Part shown: one piece after another, positions 7,210-13,883 of the stretch
Layout: each line of letters starts with the position of its first letter
How positions within the stretch are numbered: position 1 is the stretch's first letter
Assembly (NCBI GenBank): GCA_008501545.1
Contig: QQUM01000001.1
Coordinates: forward strand, 1 to 13,883
DNA length: 13,883 nucleotides
Direction of reading: 5' to 3'
From: Calditrichota bacterium
Lineage (GTDB): Bacteria > Zhuqueibacterota > Zhuqueibacteria > Zhuqueibacterales > Geothermadaptataceae
Translations under genes and position numbers: made by a program
The notes under the pieces: model-generated
Databases searched by the model: none
What the model saw: the letters and a program-made list of their open reading frames with translations, nothing else
What the model was told of the DNA's origin: nothing

Positions 7210-9542
7210 GCACGGCGAAGCGACCATTCAACAGTAAAAAACAACAGGATCAACAGAAAGAAAAACGGTGCATCCCAAAGGTCTCTCTCAACGATTTTTG
7301 TGTAACTCGATTCAGTCACTGCCAATTTTTCAGGCAATTCATTCGCTTCATCAATCCTGTAATACTGTCCCTTTGCCAATTGCGCCATGTGCCGAAGATA
7401 GTTTTCCTTGATAGCCGGATTGAGAAATTCACGTTTTTTATCGGTTGCAATGAAACCGGCATTTGCATGTCCTACATAACCGCCATCGCTCTTGTGGACA
7501 AAAACTTCAACTTCATGGAATCCTTCATGATGGGGAGTAAACTCAGTAACATAATGCCCGGGCTTATTCAAATCTGCCACAGGTTGCAGGTTCAGAGTTT
7601 TCCCCACCGGTGGATCTCCCTGCGATCCACCCGCATCAGGATGGCCGACAGGCTGTTTAACCTGAACGGAAACTTGCGCGCCAGGGAGAACCTGAAACTG
7701 GCTGTCCAGTACAGTTAAATGTAAGGCAACTTTTTCATTTAGCGCGAAGGCGTTCTTTTCAACCTCGATGTTTATGGGGGCTGGTGTGTTAAGCGCAAGC
7801 CACTGCGCAATCTGCCGCCAGAATTGCTCATGACGGTTGTCCATTGACGGCAATCGCATTCGCCATCGCCAAAATGAAGAACTTGCCATGACCATTGTTC
7901 GTCCACGCCCATAAGGCTGACTGGCAATTACAACATGTTCATCTTTATCACGTGACGCCGGATGAGAAGCCAAAACTGTTGCCCCGGGTTTAGCACCGCC
8001 GACCAGCTGATAACCTAAAAGGGACGGCAATGTATCCCATGCTTTTTTGTTTTCCTTGCCATCGACAAAAAATTGCAGCATCGGCGAACGGTAACCGTCA
8101 GCCGTTAAACGCAATTGAAAAGGTGTACGGTATATCGCCTGCTGGCTTTTCAGGACTGCTATTTCCTCACCGAAAAGTGCAACTGGTAACATATCAGCAA
8201 GATTTGTTGTTTGCCAGTCCCCCTGGGAGAATGATTTCGGTCCACCCAGCATGAGCAATCCGCCGCCGCGGATCGAAACGAAATCGTGAATGAGATTGAG
8301 TTGTTGTTGTGAAAAGGCCGATGCATCAATACTGCCGATTACGAGCGCATCGAATTGATAGAGTTCTTTCTTCGTGGTCGGGAATCCATTTTCGAGTTCA
8401 TGTTTATTGCGGATACCCTGGCGATAAAAATCTTTACCAGTGCGAACCAATGAGGTAAATTGGATGAGTGGCTCGCGATCAAGTGCGCGTTTAATAAACT
8501 TAAATTCCCAGGGATGCAAGTCCTCGATATATAATATTCTTCCCGTTTTCTCGCGATTATCGACAAGAAAGGCTTCTTCATTGTTTTCAGTGACAATTTC
8601 ATTTTGTGCTGAAATAACCTTTGTCACATAATTATGAAATCCTCTATCCGTAGTTTGAAGTTGTGTATCAAAGCGTGTATAATCCTGCGAGAGCGTTATA
8701 TTTTCAGATTTAACAAGAAGATCATCCTCCCAAATTTGCACAGTGGCATTCTCATTCTGTGCACCTTTTTGTTCAATAAATGCAGAAATTTGGGTTTCCC
8801 CGTTTCCGTGGAGCGCCGGTTTGGTATCGACGGATACGAGACGCACATCCGACTCAATCGGCGAACCGACACCGACCGTGAAGAGCGGAATATTTTTCTG
8901 TCCGAGAAATGCCGCCAGTTTCAGCGGATCGTTTTCCTGTGTGACAGTTTCTTTTTCACGCTGTACGACCGAACCATCCGAAACAAGGACAACTGCAGAG
9001 ACCGGTTGTGATTTTGTGCGGGTGACAGCAAAGGACAATGCATTCGCAAAATCCGTTAATTCACCGCTATTCTGCAATGCATGACCACTGTCAAGTGCTG
9101 AAATTTCAGAGTTAAATGAATAAGTCAATACATGAAAATTCTCTTGCAAACGACTGATAATATTGTCCTTATCACCCCACAAATAATTTTTAACGGCATC
9201 TGTTCTGCTTTGGTTTTCCGCTGCATCCTGAATCTGCATGCTTTTTGATGAATCAACAAGCAGCATGACTGCGCTTTTCTTCGGGACAACCTCAGAGATT
9301 GTAATCACCGGTTCAATGAGAATATAGAGAAGTGCGAAAAGGATGAAATATCGTAAAAACAAGAGTCCGGATTTAAGACCAATTGAAATTGGCGCCCGTG
9401 TATTGCGGTATGCGATAAAAACAAAAAGCAGACAAATGAGCAGTAAAAGAGCTATCACAAGTGTATATTGTGGTATATTTCTAGCAGAAATGAGCCCATC
9501 CCGGAAGACGATTGGCGAATATTTAAAAAGAAATTCGAACAT
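7194..9542 (-). CDS. Membrane VWA protein with glutamine-amidotransferase-like domain
   Basis: A 782-residue protein. Two N-terminal membrane helices (about 27-45 and 57-80) precede a von Willebrand factor A domain at about 90-230. Its metal site is complete: D-S-S-K-S at 97-101, Thr163 and the Asp in V-S-D-G at 189. A beta-rich linker follows. At about 335-560 lies a class I amidotransferase-like fold (A-L-V-I-G-S at 399-404, R-G-G-G-L-L-M-L-G-G at 425-434) with no Cys at the nucleophile turn, so it should be inactive. An Ig-like region holds an odd Gly/Pro insert near 633-646. A C-terminal helix (about 758-773) ends W-S-L-R-R. This architecture is found in Bat/aerotolerance-type clusters where VWA proteins work with a MoxR ATPase. 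AGGA lies 10 nt before the ATG, and the DUF4175 gene ends 17 bp upstream. The substrate is unknown. Confidence 0.88.
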   Translation of the reverse strand: MFEFLFKYSPIVFRDGLISARNIPQYTLVIALLLLICLLFVFIAYRNTRAPISIGLKSGLLFLRYFILFALLYILIEPVITISEVVPKKSAVMLLVDSSKSMQIQDAAENQSRTDAVKNYLWGDKDNIISRLQENFHVLTYSFNSEISALDSGHALQNSGELTDFANALSFAVTRTKSQPVSAVVLVSDGSVVQREKETVTQENDPLKLAAFLGQKNIPLFTVGVGSPIESDVRLVSVDTKPALHGNGETQISAFIEQKGAQNENATVQIWEDDLLVKSENITLSQDYTRFDTQLQTTDRGFHNYVTKVISAQNEIVTENNEEAFLVDNREKTGRILYIEDLHPWEFKFIKRALDREPLIQFTSLVRTGKDFYRQGIRNKHELENGFPTTKKELYQFDALVIGSIDASAFSQQQLNLIHDFVSIRGGGLLMLGGPKSFSQGDWQTTNLADMLPVALFGEEIAVLKSQQAIYRTPFQLRLTADGYRSPMLQFFVDGKENKKAWDTLPSLLGYQLVGGAKPGATVLASHPASRDKDEHVVIASQPYGRGRTMVMASSSFWRWRMRLPSMDNRHEQFWRQIAQWLALNTPAPINIEVEKNAFALNEKVALHLTVLDSQFQVLPGAQVSVQVKQPVGHPDAGGSQGDPPVGKTLNLQPVADLNKPGHYVTEFTPHHEGFHEVEVFVHKSDGGYVGHANAGFIATDKKREFLNPAIKENYLRHMAQLAKGQYYRIDEANELPEKLAVTESSYTKIVERDLWDAPFFFLLILLFFTVEWSLRRAKGLS
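7609..7631. repeat. Perfect 8-bp inverted repeat with 7-base loop inside the VWA gene
   Basis: GGTGGATC at 7609-7616 and GATCCACC at 7624-7631 flank a 7-base loop. The left arm also belongs to a 10-bp palindrome CCACCGGTGG (7604-7613), so two exclusive hairpins can form. The region encodes a Gly/Pro-rich segment (residues 638-646) that interrupts an Ig-like strand pattern. Confidence 0.75.
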
Positions 9543-9559
9543 GCAAATTGCGTCCTGCT

Positions 9560-12500
9560 TTATTTTCTTTTGGTGGATGAAAGATTGCGGAAATACTCTT
9601 CGACGAGATCACGGTATTCTTGTGGAATAGATACAGTTTCCAGGTTTTGTACAGCTTCAAGTTCATTTTCAATATGAAGTTGTGCCTGCAATTCCGCTTC
9701 TATCAGTTTCATTTTATAAACCAGCTGTGCTTCAATTAAATCGAGACGTTGTGAACCGGGCAACGTCTGTCGTACGATGCCATTGGTTGCATTCTCGAGG
9801 TCGCGAAAGTGTTCTCGCATTTCGGGATTCTTTGAAAGCAGATTTGATAACTCCCGGAACTGCTGCCGTGATTTCCATAATTCTTCCTGAAGTTTTTCAG
9901 TAGATTTTTCACTTCCGGAGCCCCCGGCAGGCCTGTTTTCAGGATTATTTTGCGCGAGTAAATCTTCAAGTTTGGAACGAAGCGCCTTTGTTTCATTCAG
10001 CGCCTTTTGTAACTCCTGATCGCTGGATTTCTTTAAACCTTGCATGGCTTTATTTAAATCCTGATTTGCTGAAGCAAGCGATTTGTGAATTGAGTCCATC
10101 AGGCGTTCTGCTTCCTGCACTTGATTTTTTTCCAGAAGTGATTCCGCTTGTTTCATGTGTTCTTCAAGATTTTTCCTGGCCAGATCCCGTTGAACTTGCT
10201 TCAGTTCACGTTTTGCCTCTGCCTGTTCGTTGTCCCTGTTTTGTGAGATTTTATCCAATTCATCCAATGTTGATTCATATTTATCTCGAATCGATTCCTG
10301 CCGTTCACGATTTTCGGCAATTGCTGTCGAATCAAGTCTTCCACTCCCTGCAGAGCGTTTGGTGCTTTCAGTCAGATCTTTTTGACTTTGTGCCAGAGTT
10401 TCCATCTGTTTTTGCAGTTTTTGCAGTTCATCTCGCAAGCCATCTTGCTGCATCTGCTGTAAACTTTCTTCAAGCTTTCGTAAGCGATCCAATGCTTCAC
10501 GGCCATTTGCAAGGGCATTTTGCGGTTGTGCTTTTTGTAATTTTTGAGTAGCCCGGTTCATTGCCTGACTTGCTTTTCGCAGTTCATTACTGGATTGTGC
10601 AGATTGTTCAGCATTTTGCTGCTTTTGGGCGTTGTTTTCAGCCATTTGCTGCATCAACTCTTGTGTGTCTTTGTTGATCTCTTCCTGTTGCCGCTGCAAT
10701 TTTTTAATTTCGCGTTGTTTTTCTTCTTCGGCGAGATTTTGTTGGGCCAGGCGCTGATTGGCTTGATTTAATTGATTTTGTCGCCGGGCCAATTCCTGAA
10801 TACGCCGCAATGCTTCATCATTATCCTGCTGAACTTGCTCATTATCGCCTTGTTGCAGGGTTTCGTACTTGCTCTTCATCTTCTCCAGTTCATCCTGAAA
10901 GAGACGCGTTAGTTCCCGCTGGTTTTGCGCTCCACCCTGCCCGTGGCCCCGGCTATTTGATATTTGTCTCTCACGAACGAGCACATCTGCCTTTATTAAG
11001 TGATGATATGCTATGCGCATGTGAGGCATTGCTGTTTCTAATGAATCATTTTCAATCCTGGGTTCTGCCAGTTTCATTGCCGCAACAGCATCAGCGAGAG
11101 CGTCCACGATTCTGTTTTGCTCCTGTTGCAACATCCGGCCGCGCAATTTCGCCCTTTGCACGATAGACTCAATACTCGTTCGCACATCGACCTGGGTTTT
11201 AAAAAGACTCTCAAGATTTATCGTATATTCTTCTGCCGGCATCACGTTTTTGTTTTGCAAAAGCTTGTTTGCCGCCGTGATAATATCTTTTTGCAGCTTG
11301 GCAAATTGCGGTGCATTCCCTCCGCCACCGCCACTTCCGGCACTCGTTGCAACCTTGTAAATATTATCAAAATTACTAATTTCGATGTAATACATGTCGG
11401 AAACAGTTGCTTTATCTTTGCCTTCTTCCGCTCGAAAGTAATATGATAAAAAATCACCGGGCTTTACGTTAAGATCCTCAAGATAGAGCAACGTTGAGAA
11501 TTCTTGTGTTTGGTAAGTTAAATCATTTTTCAGCGCTTTTGCATCTGTGGATTGCAGTTTTATTTCCTGCTCATCCCGGCTGTTCACCTGGACAACAAGA
11601 ACTGCATCCTGCATGCCGAAATCATCACTGATATCTGCTTTAACAGGAATCTCTTCAAGCATCGTTGCCTGGATGTCCCGATTTGGTCGCAATACCGTAA
11701 TGGCTGGAGGCTGATTTTTTAATGCACGGATAAAATATTCAGCCAATGGCGAATTATCGAGACCGTCGGCAGTTTCCAACCTGATCTTGTAAAAAGAATC
11801 CCCCTTTACCACGAATGATGCCTGTATAGTAGTATCCGTCTTCATCGTCATGTCGATGCTTTGCTCATCTCCCAGAATTAATTCTGCCTGAATGACGGGC
11901 ACAGAACTAAGTGCATGCACAGTCACCCGTGTACCAATTGGCGCCCATACATCACCCACGTCTTTTTCGGAATGGGTTTTTAATTTTGTATACGATGGGT
12001 AATTATAAGTGAGATCAATTTGCTTGATTTGTGGTGCATCATATAATGAAACATGAAAAATATCACTAATTTTCGATTCGGCTTTTACATAATAATCGAA
12101 CTCTTTTTGTACATCAAAAAACGCATAGCCAACATCCGCCTGATCGCTTCCCTGTGGTGGCATTATGACACTCTGCCAGGTTGAATCTCCATTATCGTAA
12201 TACAGCATAATATCCGATGGTACATAATTTTTCACGGTGGCGGTAACCCGTAAACCTGCGCCACGCATCATGCGGTGGTCTCCTGGCGCAACATATAATT
12301 CAGGCAGGGGTTGCGGCGCTTTAAAATCAGAATGGACCATTTGGGTAATATGTGGTGTCCATTGTGTTTTAAAGAAGACAACGCTGAGGAGAACAGCGAA
12401 CGCAGTGGCAAGCAGCGCATACCAAACGACCGGATTACTCCGGTTGACTGCTTTTTCAAATGAAATGTTATTCGTCCGCTCACTCGCCTGTGCAACGATC

Positions 12501-12883
12501 TTTTTTAACCAATAAATATCGACACCACCCCGGCGGATAGATGAATCCATCGCTGTAATCAGGCGGTCTTCCAGTTCAGGATGCTCGGATTCCAGCAGCT
12601 GTGCAATATGTTCAGCTGAAATATCGTGTCGAAACGGAAGAATTATAAAGCGAAATATGGCCATCAAAAAAAGAATAATGGTGACAACAGCTATGCCTGG
12701 AATCAAATAAGGGGCAGTTGTCCATGTGGAAGACAACAAGGCAATGAGTCCGATACCAACCGCAAAAATTGCCAGAACAATGGCAATACCTTTTAGTGCT
12801 GTATTGCGGCGCCAGCGGTGAATAGCAGCATTGATTTTTCTGTAGAGCCGGGATTGTGTCCTGTATATATTTGATTGATCCAT
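9560..12883 (-). CDS. DUF4175-type membrane protein with long coiled coil
   Basis: An 1107-residue protein. Membrane helices lie at about 33-51, 58-82 and 153-171. Between the second and third, the conserved-looking E-H-I-A-Q-L-L-E-S-E-H-P-E-L-E-D-R-L-I-T-A (91-111) fits the DUF4175 N-terminal region. Residues 185-505 are beta-rich Ig-like segments, probably periplasmic; Q-P-P-A-I-T-V-L-R-P and D-D-F-G-M are recognisable signatures. A Ser/Gly linker (514-522, G-S-G-G-G-G-G) leads into a Gln/Glu/Lys/Leu-rich coiled coil running to nearly the C-terminus (about 525-1090). The role of DUF4175 proteins is not established; placement between BatA-like and VWA genes suggests a scaffold of the same envelope complex. 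The start has GAGG at 12893-12896 overlapping the upstream stop codon region, 6 bp after that gene ends. The family call is likely; coiled-coil limits are by eye. Confidence 0.85.
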   Translation of the reverse strand: MDQSNIYRTQSRLYRKINAAIHRWRRNTALKGIAIVLAIFAVGIGLIALLSSTWTTAPYLIPGIAVVTIILFLMAIFRFIILPFRHDISAEHIAQLLESEHPELEDRLITAMDSSIRRGGVDIYWLKKIVAQASERTNNISFEKAVNRSNPVVWYALLATAFAVLLSVVFFKTQWTPHITQMVHSDFKAPQPLPELYVAPGDHRMMRGAGLRVTATVKNYVPSDIMLYYDNGDSTWQSVIMPPQGSDQADVGYAFFDVQKEFDYYVKAESKISDIFHVSLYDAPQIKQIDLTYNYPSYTKLKTHSEKDVGDVWAPIGTRVTVHALSSVPVIQAELILGDEQSIDMTMKTDTTIQASFVVKGDSFYKIRLETADGLDNSPLAEYFIRALKNQPPAITVLRPNRDIQATMLEEIPVKADISDDFGMQDAVLVVQVNSRDEQEIKLQSTDAKALKNDLTYQTQEFSTLLYLEDLNVKPGDFLSYYFRAEEGKDKATVSDMYYIEISNFDNIYKVATSAGSGGGGGNAPQFAKLQKDIITAANKLLQNKNVMPAEEYTINLESLFKTQVDVRTSIESIVQRAKLRGRMLQQEQNRIVDALADAVAAMKLAEPRIENDSLETAMPHMRIAYHHLIKADVLVRERQISNSRGHGQGGAQNQRELTRLFQDELEKMKSKYETLQQGDNEQVQQDNDEALRRIQELARRQNQLNQANQRLAQQNLAEEEKQREIKKLQRQQEEINKDTQELMQQMAENNAQKQQNAEQSAQSSNELRKASQAMNRATQKLQKAQPQNALANGREALDRLRKLEESLQQMQQDGLRDELQKLQKQMETLAQSQKDLTESTKRSAGSGRLDSTAIAENRERQESIRDKYESTLDELDKISQNRDNEQAEAKRELKQVQRDLARKNLEEHMKQAESLLEKNQVQEAERLMDSIHKSLASANQDLNKAMQGLKKSSDQELQKALNETKALRSKLEDLLAQNNPENRPAGGSGSEKSTEKLQEELWKSRQQFRELSNLLSKNPEMREHFRDLENATNGIVRQTLPGSQRLDLIEAQLVYKMKLIEAELQAQLHIENELEAVQNLETVSIPQEYRDLVEEYFRNLSSTKRK

Positions 12884-12889
12884 GGAATT

Positions 12890-13883
12890 CTACCTCGGAA
12901 TACGATTAGCCAGCAAAGTTTCGGATAAAACGAGCAGAATGAGAATGACTAAAATAACACGCCAGAATTTCTGCTTTTGTTCAATTTCGATTTGCGAAAA
13001 ATTCCCTGCGCGAATAATACGTTTACTGCTTGCTATTTCACCTTCTGTCGTTAGGCGCGATTGAAATTTTTCAACAGGCTCGAAAATATCATCGCTTTCC
13101 CGGCGATCGACATTTACTGCGGCAATCATTTTCTTGCCATTTTGATTAAATTGATAAATTCCCGGTTTTTCAGTTTTATTGAATTGCCCACCTGAAAGCT
13201 GCGTGGTTTCGCTTCTCTCCCCTGGATAGTTAATCGAAATCTTCTCGTTTAGATTAAATTCTTTATCCAGCGAGATAACATCCCCCGTGAGATAATAAGA
13301 TTTAGCTGCTTCTTTCGGTGTGCAGTAATGCATAATGCTGTGAGCAAGTGGCAAGAAGGTAGGTTGCACAGGAAAATTTGACCATTCAGCATCCAGTGGA
13401 AAGCTCAGAACGAGAGAGCGGCCTTTGCCCATTCGTTTTTCGAGAAGCGCTGGTGAACCATCATCAAAAGAGAGTATGGTGTTCGTGTCTTGCTCCGGTT
13501 TTAATTGCCATGACTGAAAAATACGGGTAGAAACATTATCACTTTCGATAGATTTTTGTACAATAAAGTGTTCACGGTCGTTGGCAAGAAGAAGCAATCC
13601 GCTCTCACTTTCCGGTGAATTGAAAATTTTGCCATCAACGCGGCAGCCAGCTAAATTTTTAAAAAATTTATTAAAAAGCGATTGATCAATTTTATCGCCG
13701 AGCAGAAAAACAACGCTCCCACCTTGTTCAACAAGTTCGTTGATCTGCGTAATGCTTTGCTGATCGATACCCCGCACATTGGCCAGCAGTACGATATCAA
13801 AGCCTAAAATGCCTTTGCTTGCCAATTGCATTGGATTTGTGGTGACAATTTCGAAAGGGCTGTTTCTTAAGTTTAAGGCTGAT
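12890..13883 (-). CDS. BatA-type membrane protein, C-terminal part (5' end outside window)
   Basis: The frame stays open to the window edge, 17 codons beyond the first internal ATG at 13831, so the true start lies outside. What is visible resembles the C-terminal half of BatA-domain proteins: F-D-I-V-L-L-A-N-V and then E-Q-G-G-S-V-V-F-L-L-G form an amidotransferase-like Rossmann segment, followed by G-K-G-R-S-L-V-L-S-F-P-L-D-A-E-W-S-N-F-P, a pattern seen in this family, then a beta-rich region. A membrane helix sits about 20 residues before the end (F-W-R-V-I-L-V-I-L-I-L-L-V-L-S). The N-terminal BatA helices and any VWA domain would be upstream. It is the first visible gene of the operon, 6 bp before the DUF4175 gene. 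The call rests on architecture and context, since the diagnostic N-terminus is missing. Confidence 0.75.
   Translation of the reverse strand, partial: SALNLRNSPFEIVTTNPMQLASKGILGFDIVLLANVRGIDQQSITQINELVEQGGSVVFLLGDKIDQSLFNKFFKNLAGCRVDGKIFNSPESESGLLLLANDREHFIVQKSIESDNVSTRIFQSWQLKPEQDTNTILSFDDGSPALLEKRMGKGRSLVLSFPLDAEWSNFPVQPTFLPLAHSIMHYCTPKEAAKSYYLTGDVISLDKEFNLNEKISINYPGERSETTQLSGGQFNKTEKPGIYQFNQNGKKMIAAVNVDRRESDDIFEPVEKFQSRLTTEGEIASSKRIIRAGNFSQIEIEQKQKFWRVILVILILLVLSETLLANRIPR

Noticed and set aside
7198..7227. Upstream ATG at 7227 as start of the caspase-fold gene
   Set aside because: It would place ten extra residues before the signal peptide and overlap the VWA gene by 34 bases, while ATG 7197 has a good ribosome binding site and an ATGA overlap.
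9988..10551. Plus-strand open frame of 187 codons opposite the coiled coil
   Set aside because: It lies wholly inside the DUF4175 gene in antisense. The skewed Gln/Glu/Lys codons of a coiled coil remove stops from the other strand, and the translation has no recognisable domain.

Overview
The window is a moderately AT-rich, gene-dense bacterial segment in which every convincing gene lies on the minus strand, so genes are read from high to low coordinates. The content points to the Fibrobacterota-Chlorobiota-Bacteroidota group or a related phylum such as Calditrichota, Ignavibacteriota or KSB1. The clues are a secreted beta-propeller protein with PorZ-like layout and a C-terminal FlgD/type-9-secretion-like sandwich, an aerotolerance (Bat-type) VWA/DUF4175 cluster, and a TolA/CpoB-like TPR protein. 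The phylum is inferred from protein architecture only; no RNA marker gene is present.

Right block (13883 to about 6211) is a tight operon: the C-terminal part of a BatA-type membrane protein (cut by the window edge), a 1107-residue DUF4175-type protein with three membrane helices and a very long coiled coil, a VWA protein with an inactive glutamine-amidotransferase-like domain, and a secreted caspase/C13-fold protein. Spacings are 6 bp, 17 bp and a 4-base ATGA overlap, which implies co-translation. The cluster resembles the MoxR-DUF58-BatA type, whose ATPase genes would be expected upstream, outside the window. These proteins would form an envelope complex; its substrate is unknown. The caspase-fold member has His but carries Ser at the usual Cys position.

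Middle (6210 to 5258): a short gap, a small four-helix membrane protein of the HemJ/CopD/DUF2269 kind with its own good ribosome binding site, then about 400 bases without a convincing gene.

Left block (5257 to 1): the PorZ-like propeller gene runs 5 bp into recN (complete SMC-like DNA repair ATPase). After a 148-bp gap with a consensus -10 box comes a CpoB/YbgF-like gene with an acidic region of W-x-D-D repeats; its 3' end is outside the window. No tRNA, rRNA, CRISPR array, insertion sequence or strong intrinsic terminator was seen. The most unusual points are the Ser-for-Cys caspase-fold protein in the Bat-like operon, the propeller-recN pairing, a nine-G tract inside the propeller gene, and a perfect hairpin coding for a Gly/Pro-rich insert in the VWA protein.
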